The position numbers were made by a program, and so were the translations under genes. A stretch of DNA of 20,345 bases from Hirudo medicinalis (taxonomy: Eukaryota > Annelida > Clitellata > Hirudinida > Hirudinidae). Positions within the stretch are counted from its first letter, which is position 1. The number at the start of each line of letters is the position of its first letter. The stretch is taken from contig MPNW01000159.1 in NCBI GenBank assembly GCA_011800805.1, positions 81,299-101,643 of the forward strand. Reading direction: 5' to 3'. The notes beneath the pieces are model-generated. The model saw only the letters and a list, made by a program, of their open reading frames with translations, searched no databases and had not been told where the DNA came from. Below, one piece after another: positions 1 to 11,000 of the stretch.

Positions 1-477
1 TTGTTTAATTGTTTAATTGTTTAATTGTTTAATTGTTTTAATTGTTTTATTGTTTTATTGTTTAATTGTTTAATTGTTTAATTGTTTAATTGTTTAATTG
101 TTTAATTGTTTAATTGTTTTTAATTGTTTTATTGTTTTATTGTTTAATTGTTTAATTGTTTAATTGTTTAATTGTTTTATTGTTTTATTGTTTAATTGTT
201 TAATTGTTTAATTGTTTAATTGTTTTAATTGTTTTATTGTTTTATTGTTTAATTGTTTAATTGTTTAATTGTTTTAATTGTTTTATTGTTTTAATTGTTT
301 AATTGTTTAATTGTTTAATTGTTTAATTGTTTAATTGTTTTAATTGTTTTAATTGTTTAATTGTTTAATTGTTTAATTGTTTAATTGTTTTAATTGTTTT
401 ATTGTTTTAATTGTTTAATTGTTTAATTGTTTAATTGTTTAATTGTTTAATTGTTTAATTGTTTTATTGTTTTAATT
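1..477. repeat. 8-bp tandem array (TTGTTTAA)n with nested variants
   Basis: The block is built entirely from the unit TTGTTTAA (A) and length or sequence variants TTGTTTTAA (B, 9 bp), TTGTTTTA (C) and one 10-bp form with five Ts. Read in order the units are A4BCC, A7(10-mer)CC, A4CC, A4BCC, A3BCB, A5BB, A4BCB, A6CB. Runs of three to seven A units are therefore always separated by two or three T-insertion variants. The array starts at base 1, so its left end lies outside the window. It ends at TTGGTAC near 477. No coding content is likely. Confidence 0.97.
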
Positions 478-1118
478 GGTACTTTAATTGCAATTTCTCT
501 CTAATTGCTATTACATGCTGAATCTTCCATTCCTTAATATTATTAAGTGTATAATATTACCATACTACAATATTGATATCATTACTTCTGAAAATTATGA
601 ATTTAAAGATTAAAGAATCTTTAATTTCATTCAATTTTATTTTATTTCTTTAATTTAATGATTTTCTGAGTCTAATAATAATAATAATAAAAAAAATAAA
701 AATAATAATAATAATAATATTGATAATAATAATTATAATAATGGAGTATTTCTATAATTCCAAGTTGATAACCAACTTGTTGCTTTAAAGTTTCAAGCCT
801 TTGTTTTGCTGGGGGCAACTTTGTGTTGATTTGTACAGCTATGTGATGGCTTGTATGTTTGTGTTGCTTATGATACCTAAGACGATGACTATGAAGATGA
901 TGATGACGATGACGATGAAGATGACGATGACGATGACGAAGATGATGATGATTATGATGATGATGATGATATGTAACAGGTGTGAATGTCATAAAAGCCA
1001 CTAATGTTAATAAATAGCAAAGATGTTGCATGTAAGCAAAGCTTCTCATCGCCTAACCAATATTTATTTTCATCAATGAGCAAATATTAAAAATCATACT
1101 AATCCATTCTTCTTCTTC

Positions 1119-1152
<34 letters not shown>

Positions 1153-1186
1153 CCCAATGTTGATAACTAAGTAATAAATTCTGTAG
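478..1186. other. Noncoding AT-rich stretch with simple repeats
   Basis: No recognisable exon is seen. It holds an AAT-rich tract (about 674-742), a GAY tract (881-973: GAT/GAC with occasional GAA and TAT) and a TTC-then-ATT tract (about 1107-1152). The GAY tract would encode an Asp/Glu run in one frame. That frame has a TAA directly before it and a TAA right after it, so it is not a protein. If the candidate exon at 1187 is real, this stretch is intron of the upstream gene. Confidence 0.7.
881..973. repeat. GAT/GAC microsatellite
   Basis: About 30 consecutive GAY-type triplets (GAT, GAC, some GAA and TAT) form an imperfect trinucleotide repeat. The long histidine-rich and methionine-rich translations here are products of the repeat, not of a gene. 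Confidence 0.9.
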
Positions 1187-1329
1187 GACACACTAGACAA
1201 CAGCGTGTCTGGTTTGGTTTTAGCCACGAAAGCTATGAGCTGGCTTCTCTTGATGACTCACCTTTCATCGGGGACCAGATGTTCGACTTCGAGATCAACT
1301 CGGAGCTTCGGTTCGAATTTTCGACTTGA
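1187..1329 (+). CDS. Candidate 3'-terminal coding exon of an unidentified upstream gene
   Basis: After an acceptor-like CTGTAG (1181-1186) one frame stays open for 46 codons and stops at TGA 1327-1329. The exon would be entered in phase 1 (GA completes a split codon). The peptide starts HTRQQRVWFGFSHE, has SPFIGDQMFDFEIN in the middle and ends SELRFEFST. Codon use (TTC GAC TTC GAG ATC AAC) is rich in C and G at third positions, like the receptor exons and unlike the surrounding noncoding DNA. An in-frame TAA at 1168-1170 means it cannot extend far upstream without splicing. I do not recognise the family. No earlier exon of this gene is visible in 1-1186, so it would be partial. A chance open frame in unique DNA is the main alternative. 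Confidence 0.42.
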
Positions 1330-1432
1330 CCCCAAGTTGACCTCAACCCGACCTGAATCTTGCTTCAATTTCACCTCATATTTTCCAAAGACAACACAAG
1401 GATTCCAAGGAGAACCTGGGATTGTCGTGATT

Positions 1433-1528
1433 AATGATGATGATCATCATCATAGTCATCATCATCGCCGTCGTCATTATCACCATCACCATCACCCTCG
1501 ATGTCATCATCATCATCACCATCACCGC
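1433..1528. repeat. GAT/CAT microsatellite with a perfect palindrome
   Basis: The repeat switches from GAT units to CAT units around a GATC centre. This makes a perfect 20-bp palindrome, ATGATGATGATCATCATCAT, at 1434-1453. Interrupted CAT/CAC/CGT units follow up to about 1528. Confidence 0.92.
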
Positions 1529-1622
1529 TGGCCAGCAGAACTCTCTTGTTTATAAGAAGTCGCTGCTCTCGTGTACTGCACAGTTGTTCGAAATAGTTAG
1601 ACAGGAACGAGTTATCGAAAAA

Positions 1623-1628
1623 AATAAA
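1623..1628 (+). promoter_or_regulatory. Candidate polyadenylation signal AATAAA
   Basis: Canonical hexamer about 295 nt downstream of the TGA of the candidate terminal exon. AATAAA is frequent by chance in AT-rich DNA, so it is only supportive. Confidence 0.3.
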
Positions 1629-1704
1629 TTACAAAGTTCTAACTTTATTTTTATGTTTGAAATCGTCTGCAACTCCTTGAATAATATGTATCTCGTATCA
1701 GATT

Positions 1705-1768
1705 CTTAACCAAAATAACAACAATAATAATTATATTAATAATATTAATAATAATAATATTAATAATT
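1705..1768. repeat. AAT/ATT simple repeat
   Basis: Imperfect AAT and ATT trinucleotides lie between the candidate upstream gene and the receptor start. Confidence 0.85.
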
Positions 1769-1794
1769 GTTGATATTGATTATCATGCGACTGA

Positions 1795-1989
1795 TTGCAA
1801 TCAAACGATCTGTTGAGGATTTCAAAATTTCTGATTTGGAAAACTCCAGTCATCAATTGGAAGGTTGAGTCAACAGAGGGAAATGCCACAAGAACTTCCA
1901 AGCAGCTCGGCACGATCTCAGATCATGTCGACAACGTGAGGTTCTCAGGAGCGAATATTCGTTGGACCATTCTTCGGCTGATGTGTTGA
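1795..1989 (+). promoter_or_regulatory. Upstream ORF (64 codons) ending one base before the receptor ATG
   Basis: An ORF from ATG 1795 stops at TGA 1987-1989. The receptor ATG follows after a single C (TGA C ATG). A second in-frame ATG at 1981 makes a minimal two-codon uORF, Met-Cys-stop. If the transcript starts upstream, scanning ribosomes would meet one or both. The peptide is not recognisable and is more likely leader sequence than a protein. The transcription start is not known from sequence. Confidence 0.35.
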
Positions 1990-1990
1990 C

Positions 1991-2012
1991 ATGACTGGAG
2001 ATTTCAAAGCAG
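1991..2012 (+). CDS. nAChR exon 1 (start codon, residues 1-7)
   Basis: ATG at 1991, then the codons for MTGDFKA plus one base, donor GTGAGA at 2013. The start is supported by an in-frame TGA at 1979-1981 just upstream and by G at -3. The join to exon 2 in phase 1 completes Ala8. Exon 2 has no usable in-frame ATG (a TAA precedes it at 2670-2672), so a start exon must lie upstream, and this is the only fit I found. It is short, so less certain than the other exons. Confidence 0.72.
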
Positions 2013-3505
2013 GTGAGAGACTTTTTAGTTATTTAAAAAAAATTATTTAATATTATTGTCGTAAATATTTGAAATAATTTACTTATTTGTGATCAATAAT
2101 AGTGCACCTGAATATTTTGTGCTCTACTGGATTAAGTATCACCTTGAGTAGCAACATCGTCCAATTAGTTAGTGATAATTTCTGATAAGTTAAAGAAGGA
2201 GTATCGCATGTCGAATCTAATAACCAATGAGAACTTTGCAAGCCTTTAAAATGTTTAGAATGAATATTACGATTGTATTATGATATTACGATATTATGAC
2301 ATTATTATGACATTATGACATTTTGATATTGTGATTGCTACATGGAATTATATACTTTTGTTGTCGTTTCAAAACTTAATAATTTATCAGCCACCTATTT
2401 CTAACGTAAGTTTAACGAAATAAGCAAATAATTTGAAGAAATTAATTTATATTTACTTAATGTATTATTATATATTTAATATTTAAATATTAATAAGGAA
2501 AAGTCAAGTAATAATTAATGAACATCACGAAAAAAACATAAATTGGCCAATATAATGAAGCGGCAATTTGATGCTTGTATCAATTGTATCATAAAATGTC
2601 GAGTTTGCATGACTAAAGTATTGATATGTATTGTGAGGATATTATTATTATTATGCTGATAATTATTTTTAATTCAAAAATATTTTGACAGCTTCGAGAC
2701 TCTTCCTGTTTTTGTCAACTTGCATCTTGTGTTTTCTCAAAGGTAGTTGAATATTTTTTTGGATTTACACCAATTTAATGTTTATGTAAATAGATTACTT
2801 ATTCATAAAGACGTTATTAACTTTGTGATGACTAACTCCATTTAAAATTGTTATTCTTGTAATCTCCTTGTAATCGGATAGGTAAATAGATATTACATCT
2901 AGACAAATTTCTTGACGGCTTGATAGCATCAAGTTTCGTCAGAGAAATAAGCATAAATTTGACAAAATAAAACGTGCGAGATAAATTCCATGAGAAATTA
3001 TTGCCATAAATCAATTATTAACTCATTATCTTATTTGTAAATCAATTATTAACTAATTATCTTATATATAGATAAATTATTAATTTATTTGCAAATCAAT
3101 TATTAACTTACGTTATCTTACTTGAAAATTTGAATTTAAAAAATCAATTCATTAAAGTCTTCATCAATCGAAATTTTTAAAATCTCTCAGCGCCATTTCT
3201 CAGAATGATTACAACATTTACCATTTATTTATGTTTGAATACAATTTTTCAATATTATTTATTACTGTGGCATAATTAAGTTTGAGTTTAAAAAGTAATT
3301 ATGGAGATCCTAAGTTGCACAAAGTGACTCAGAAGCTCAAAGAATTCCCGTTCATGTGATAATTCGGCCGATGATGATGATGATGATGATGATGATGAAA
3401 AGGGATATCAGATGAAATGATAAACATGGATGCTTTGAATAATTCACCCAGTAACTGCCAATATCAACATTCATTTTATTATTATTATTATTATTATTAT
3501 TATAC

Positions 3506-3539
<34 letters not shown>

Positions 3540-5055
3540 ATTATTATTGTTGTTGTTGTTATTATTATTAATACAAATTAATTATGCAAATTAATATTAA
3601 GACGATTTGATTCATCCATTCAATATAATAATGACTATTAATGAGCCGTGATAACACACACACACACACACATGCACACACGCGCACACACACACACCCA
3701 TTACCTGCTAGAAAATCTGACAACGCCAACGATAAGTCTGCAACTGGAGATTTATTATCTTGAACCGAACACGCGCGAAGAACGAAAATTGACCTCGCGA
3801 CTTGACCTTAAAACACGACCTCATTCAGTGACCCAATTCCTCGCGGTGCAGGAACAGACTATTTAATTGGAAGTCCAATTTTAAACACAACCAGAAATGG
3901 AGTCCTCTGAAGTTCAAACGTTTGTTCTTCTCGTCGATTGCCGCGTTCACTTCAGAAAGTTGCTTTAAAGTTGTTTTTTTTTATCTGTGCTTCATCCTGA
4001 CTTTGTTTTTAATGCAAACGTTTTGCCAGAATGTATAAAAATTAATAATAATTAATATTATTTTTATTATTTATAATAATTACGAATTCTCGTGCTTCCC
4101 AAAAATTCTATTAATTAGGTTCTAACATTTGAAAATTAATGGATTTATGCTGTTAAATTGCGATTGTGCCACATTAATTTTAGATCTAAGAATCTTAACA
4201 TTAGTGAGATTAATATTATATAGTTTGCGAAGGATGAGATGTGGACGAAAATAGAGAGGAGAAAAAATACACTCGTTGAAGTCTGTTTATCCATCTTCGT
4301 GTTCTCAGCTTCACAACCACCCTGCCTTCAATCGTATCTGTTATTTCCATCAAAAATACATGTTTTTAGAGTAAATTAGTAAATTAATTTTTTAAATAAA
4401 ATAATATGAGAATTATTTGTATGGAGTAAATTGATAAATGGTTGAAATTAGTTATTAACGGTCGTTACAACATAATTAATAATTAATTAGCTCTTAAAAT
4501 TAGTTTTATTGAAAAGAAAAATAAACTGTAAAAGAAGAATAAAATATTCTTAAAGAGAAAAGGAAATTCAAAAGTTAGCTTTGTTGCATGAATTGTAAGA
4601 AGATGAACAAAGCAGGTCAAAGAACTTACGAGAGTATAACTTCAACAGATTAATTATTGCTCTTAATGTCATTATTATAAAAATGAATAATACTATTAAT
4701 AGCAATAATAATATTATTATTAATAATAATAACAATGATAATGATAATAATAATAATAACAATGATAATAATAATAATAATAACAATAGATAATTTCTAA
4801 ATTATAAAATAGCAACCGCAACAAGAATGCAACATAAATAGAAATGATAATTATTACAATTACAAGAATAAGTAAAGGAATCTCACACAGGTTGAAGCTT
4901 GAGAGTGAGTGCAAAAGCTGATAAACATCATAAACACAGGAGAGGAAAACACCTTCTTGCTTCACATTTGTGTGCCTCCAGGCTTTGCTGTTCAGGGCGT
5001 TGATTTCGCTCAACGTTTGCATTGACTGATAATAACAGCAATAATAATAATAATA

Positions 5056-5087
<32 letters not shown>

Positions 5088-8000
5088 AATAACAGCAATT
5101 ATAATTATGATAATAGCAATAACAATAATTAAGGCAAATGTTTTAATATTATTATTATTATTATTATTGTTGTTATTATTATGGTAACAATATATATTTA
5201 ATTAATTTTTCCGTCTACTAATATAATAACGACGTTACATTACATTTACATTAAGCAGTTAATGACACCAATTCATTGTAAAAGACATTCAACTTTGAAC
5301 GTCCATGGGATAACGGATCCACGAAAGTGTTGAAGCAGTTGTTCTAATGTTGCGATGTTGAATTTCTGATTATTTCTTTAAACATTCATTTGTTGGATGA
5401 AAAATATTGTTGTAATTAAATTTTAATTATTACGCACGATGAGGTTCTTTGAAGTTCGTTAACTTATTAACCGAATGTACGGTTTAACTAAATTATTTAC
5501 CAAATCATAAAAAATAGGCTTAATTAATATTTTATTGAAATTAATTTAGTTGATTTTTGATAAATCTAACATTAAAAGTCCTATGGGCGCGATAAATGAT
5601 TATTATGGTTATTTAACATAATTTTTTGAATAATTTAATATCTAAATTTAGTATCATTTGTTGTCCATAATTATTAACCTCATCATTCATAATAAGGACA
5701 CACTTCATGCAAAAACATGCCTACTTATCACTTCATTATTGAGGAACCCTGTGGAATCAACGTTAAAGGCGAGAGTTAAAGAGCCTTAAAAGCGGATGGT
5801 GCTCAACTGGAGGAGGAATAGGAAGAATGTCATCGTCGTAGAGTTTGACTCCAGTGTGTGGAGAGTAACTTTAATGTGGACAAGAAACGATGATCAATAT
5901 TAAGTAATAATATCGGTATATTAAAACGCCCAATAATGCCCTTACTCTCGCAAATGTTAGCAGATTTTCGTAGATTCGCATCCTTTTAGGCCTTTCTATC
6001 GACGAGAGTGGTTTAGCTCTGTTGTCTTCTACCGCTAGCGGTAACTCGTCTTTGACCTCGGGTGCCTGTACAACCCAACTCAGGAGGCGTCCCTTCTAGT
6101 GTATCCATGTCCTTTTATCACAACTTATTCGTTATTAGTCACTTTTGGATTCTTTTATTTTGTTTGATCAAGCTCAATGAGCATGCCGCTCCATCTTTTG
6201 AAGCTCCATCTACCTCATGTGTTCTTAATTGATTGACAAGTCAATGTACCATTATTTTTTTACTTCTGTATATTAAGGTAGTCGTCCATGTTCTTTCAAT
6301 ACCCTGGCAGCATCCATGAAGTATTGCTCGAACCTTGGTCCTTAAGATCAGAGGGATATCCCTCAGACTACTGCTTAATTAGTCGGTTCGCCTTCATCCC
6401 ACTGCTTCTGCAGCAGATAGTTCCAAAGGCCCCCTTGAGGGGTGGAATTTGGCTCAATCATTCATTGCCTAACAGTTGTTCAGCATCCTTGGCCGGTGTG
6501 GCCACTGTAGCAAAATTGCACATAAAAATATCCATTCTCTGCAACGAACGGCGTGGGATTCCCGCCCAATATTGGCGCTTCCTCCTCCGCAATAAATGTC
6601 GACCAACTGAAATGTTCAGCAACTGAATCTAGTTGCATCTGTACCTCGACATCTCTGAAATCGATGAAGGCGAACATCCGACTAGTCTTGACGGTTCCGG
6701 CAATTGTCTACAATAGTCCATTTTCGTAACTAAAACACATTCTTTCGGTGGAAGTTTGTTCTATCTCTTTACTGAGGAGGTCATCACAATAAAACAGCAC
6801 ATTTGAACATTCGTTCGTCATTTAAGGAACCATGCAGAGATGTTTCATTCGGATGAGAATTTTGAGAGGAAATCTAAAAATTAAAAGTTAATTAACAAAT
6901 TAATGAGACAAATTCAGCAGCATCTCACGAGGCCGTTTGAATGAGGTAGAAATCACCGCTCACCTGATCAATCAACCAACAGGTGACTGCAAAAAGGTCG
7001 TCCTGTCTCTCCTGTCTCAACCTGTGTTGCCTTGAGTAGATAGGGTGTCTGCTTGTGTAGACCTTGGGCAGTCGTATTTATGCCTTATTTATGTCTATTT
7101 ATGAGTTTTTAATAACTTTATTTTTAGATTATAATTAATAATAATTAGTAATACTTAAACCAGTGTTGATTTGATTTTAAAGTGAAACATTGCAAAGAAT
7201 AATAGTTAATGAGAATAATCTCGACTAATAAATAATAGCTTTATAAATATTTTATAGTTTATGTTTTAAGATAAGATGTTATAGTACATTGCATAAAATA
7301 AGAAATGAAGAAGGTTTGTTCAATGAAAGCAGATCCTGATAAACAGATAACTTCTGGCGCCAGCCAACGATGAAATCCTCAACAAAGCAAAATTTACTTC
7401 ACAATTTCCCATGAATTTAGAAATGAATAGAATACAAATAATATAATATATTTTTAAATGGAACAAACATTTTAGTCAACAAATAATGACGATTAAAAGT
7501 ATTGATAACTTGTAATAAAATAAAATTGTCACACAATAATTAATTTTTAAACTGAAAACAAAATGGCATCAGTAAACCTTCAACTTCAAACGCTAATTCT
7601 TTTCATTAAATGCGAATAATTGTTTATATTAGTTATTATATGCATTATAATTGTTATAGTAATATATTCAAATATTAAATATTATATTTACGTTTTATTT
7701 ATTACATAATATATTATTATGTTTTTGAAACCGAATAGCAAAAAAATTAATAACAGAAAAAGTCTAAATCGTACCAACATTCTACATTAACATTCTACAT
7801 TACCACTTTCCAGTTCATCAGCCAATCAACGGAGGGGAATTGATTCCACCTAAAAATGCCTTTCCTCATTGGTTCTCAGGTAACAGCGGCTTGTTGATAT
7901 CACAGCCGTTTCCTGAGATTTTGAGGACAGAATGAAATGATTATGATGAAGTTGTGATTTTGGTTAATTACAAGAAACTGTTAAAAACTTTAAAAAATAT

Positions 8001-11000
8001 CAAATATTGAATAATTGATATTTCAAATTGTTTGCACATTAACATTGATATTTTTAATGAAAAACTACATGCGGAAAAATTGTCAGAAGTCTGGATCTCG
8101 ATAAATTTATTTGCGCTGTAAAAATCAGGCAATTGTTGCAGCGCAAAGGAGGATAAATGAAAAAGCAAATATAATTATTTGCAATAATACATATATTTAG
8201 AGATATTAAGCACTTTGAAGATTCAAAAAACATCTTTTTTTTAGCAATTGTATTCAACCAAGCATCGAAATAACAAACAACAAAGCAACACAAGAAACCA
8301 AATAAAATAACTCAATGGTCAGCCTTAAGGAAATATGTTTGGCGTTAATGTTTAGAATTTCACACGACAATAAAAATGACATTTTTTTCATTTAATCAAT
8401 TCAATGAATGTTGATGTAAAAATAGCTTTTTCTTCGATGTCACTCGTCAATGTGTTTTTGTCAGGAAACATTGGAGCTTTAATTCATGTTTAACTATGTT
8501 AGTACAATGTGTTAGTATACTTCATGATTATTTATATTATTGTAATTAATTAATTGATTTAGTTATTTATTTATTAGTTAATAAAATCATCTTCATCATA
8601 ATCAGCCCATGTACTGCTGATGACAGCCTCTCCTTATCACGGTTGTTGTTTTAATGGCCCACTTTTATCACTTCTTATCTCGAATACTTCCCGCTTCTTC
8701 AGATATTTTTCTAAGCAAAAACGATGATAATTATGCTTCAAAGTAATTATCTTATAACTATAACAAATGACTAAAACGACTTTTTAAGACCACTTGAAAA
8801 TTACGATTATATTTGTAAATAATTGTTTGTATTAATGAAATATGAATGTGTTTTAATAATATTATTACAACATTTTTATATAATTTTAAAAAAATTACTT
8901 TGAGAAATAGTTATGTAATATTTATCACATCATTTGTATTTCAGTATTTAATTTGTGTTTTAGTATGTCAATAATCATCTACTTAATCGTAACATTAACA
9001 TCTCATCTTATCAAACGCTTTCGATTGCAGACAAGCTCTCAAGTTAAGCTCAGGATTCTTAAAATATAAATATCTTTTTGTAGTATATATAATATAATAG
9101 TAATATTTATTAAATATTGACGTAACAACAAATGTTGTCAATGCATCACAGTTTAATATAAACAAAAAAGTGTTTCAAGCCGCTCAGAGCCACGAATGAA
9201 ATATACATGTTAAAATTCGATTCTTTGGGACAAGAAATTAATTTTTGATCTTAAATTGGAGTTTAATTATTACATTCTCATTGCTTTATTCTCAGATTGT
9301 TTTATTTATTTAGTAATATTGTCAAGAAGCAGCGTAAATACCATCATCTTCTGTAAACATTTCCAGAAGTTGCTTTCTTCTCTGTTATTGTTAACCGTAT
9401 AAATGTTTGTGTTGGTTGATTTCCAGTGTAACAAAAAAAATCATGTAACGATAACTAAAATAAACTAAATAATTTAGTGTCATAATTATTTAATAATTAT
9501 CATAATTAGTAATTAATGTAAACAATTAAGGCTTGTCTTATAACCCTTTGCTTATTATTACTTAAAAAAACTTATAAAAAAAAAAATACAAAAGAAAAAA
9601 ATGTAATTCACATGAAAATGTAAATCATGATGTAAATCAAATAAATGTAATGGCATAAATGCACCAAGTTATTTATCACTGTAAATTATTATTCTGATTA
9701 TTTTATACTCATTTACTCCTAGCAGGAGTTCAATAACCGAACAATGAGAAAAATAAAACCATCCTTGAGATAAATTGATCAAGACAAAAGAAAATAAATC
9801 CTCCAACTGGAACTTTACAATAAATAAAATAGCGATAAAATTACACTCTTTATACCAAATATATATGAGTAAATATTCCATGGAATCATTCCCCAAGATG
9901 GTCCAGGGCGAGCTCAACAGTCAGAGCCGCATTAGTAGTCCTGCAGAGAAGGAGGGAGATCGAGAATGAAAGAATTTCAAAAGCAGAGCAACTGGCCCAG
10001 CAAGGTGGTCCGCATGGGACGAGGCCTTGCAGAGATTTCTCACGTGGCAGGAGATCTGGGCATGTCTCCGATTATACTGCCCTTTGTCATTCGGTAGGTC
10101 AAACATTGTGTTGCCTTATCGATACAACCTTAAGAGGTGGCGTAGGACGAAAAACGTGTTTGCTCTTCGGAGAGAGGCTTGTGTTGTCGGGGTGCAGATA
10201 AGCTCTGGCTCTTGGTAGTTTCACCTGGCGACACAATTATTTCTTGAAGATTGTGACAGAAGCCACAAAAGCAGCCTCCTCTAGTGCCATTGCCCGGGAA
10301 TCAATCCCAGAGATTGTTTTCAAGAAAACTGACACATTCATACTGGTGGAGCTGACGGTTCCCTGGGAGGACAGGATGGGGGTTGGCATTTGCCTCAAGG
10401 AAGAAAGATACTGCGAGTTGGCTTTGGACCTCAATGATAAAGGTTACAAAGTGTGGTTTTTCGCGATAGAAGTGGGGACAAGGGGTCTTGTTGGAAGGTC
10501 CAACATATACATTTGTCTCACAAACAAGACAAGGACCAAGGTTATGGCAAAGATATCTAGAGACACGGAAGAGGCGTCACAGTGAATATGGACAATAATA
10601 AGTAGCATTCTCTCAGCTTTGCGATTGAGGTAGGAGGCAAGAATTATAATGTTATGTCGGATTAAAGCAGTGAATGGTGTCGAAAAGTTCGTCTGAAAAA
10701 GGTTCAGTAATGCCAGTATTATTCGCTTGATAAGCGGATGCTGCCCGGCTGCCGGAGAACGTCAGAGGATTTAGGACCGAAGCGTTCAGCGAAGGGGCTC
10801 TCTGAGGATCCCTGCTGGAATTCCTCTTTTGGAGTTTCCATTTCTTCAATTTCATAAATACGTAATAGTTATCACTTTCATTATCTTTGAACATCCTAAG
10901 TTCCAGAATTATTTCTAAAATTAGATTTTTAAAAAATTATTATATATATTTTTCTGTGAAATAAATTTTAAGAGGTTGTGCTTTTATCTTGAAATGCTGT

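Larger units (their letters stand above)
1330..1650 (+). other. Candidate 3' UTR of the upstream gene, with GAT/CAT repeat
   Basis: This follows the TGA of the candidate exon. It includes a GAT/CAT microsatellite (about 1433-1528) and a canonical AATAAA at 1623-1628. The assignment stands or falls with the exon before it. Confidence 0.3.
2743..5940 (+). other. nAChR intron 2, 5' third: simple repeats, no gene
   Basis: Intron 2 runs 2743-12504 (9762 bp), GTAGTT...CTTCTCAG, phase 1. This part is AT-rich with GAT (about 3370-3398), ATT (about 3476-3570), CA (3653-3698), AAT/AAC (about 4684-4795) and AAT/GAT (about 5030-5170) tracts. A less AT-rich island at about 3700-3965 has no convincing ORF and contains an inverted repeat AATTGGA-AG-TCCAATT (3865-3880). 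It could be regulatory or an old repeat. No exon or nested gene is recognised. Confidence 0.7.

Noticed and set aside
881..973. Acidic Asp/Glu-rich coding tract
   Set aside because: The frame that gives the acidic run is bounded by TAA on both sides and has no splice context.
672..1049. Histidine/tyrosine-rich minus-strand ORF and methionine-rich plus-strand ORF
   Set aside because: Both are translations of the AAT and GAY microsatellites; no domain and biased only by the repeat unit.
1205..1555. 116-codon plus-strand ORF ending in a His-rich run
   Set aside because: Different frame from the coding-like exon at 1187-1329; its second half is just the CAT repeat.
4568..5022. Leucine/isoleucine-rich minus-strand ORFs resembling membrane proteins
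   Set aside because: Produced by AAT/AAC repeats read on the opposite strand.
10652..10894. Minus-strand 80-codon ORF
   Set aside because: No domain, no splice context, next to retroelement debris; listed only as unassigned sequence.
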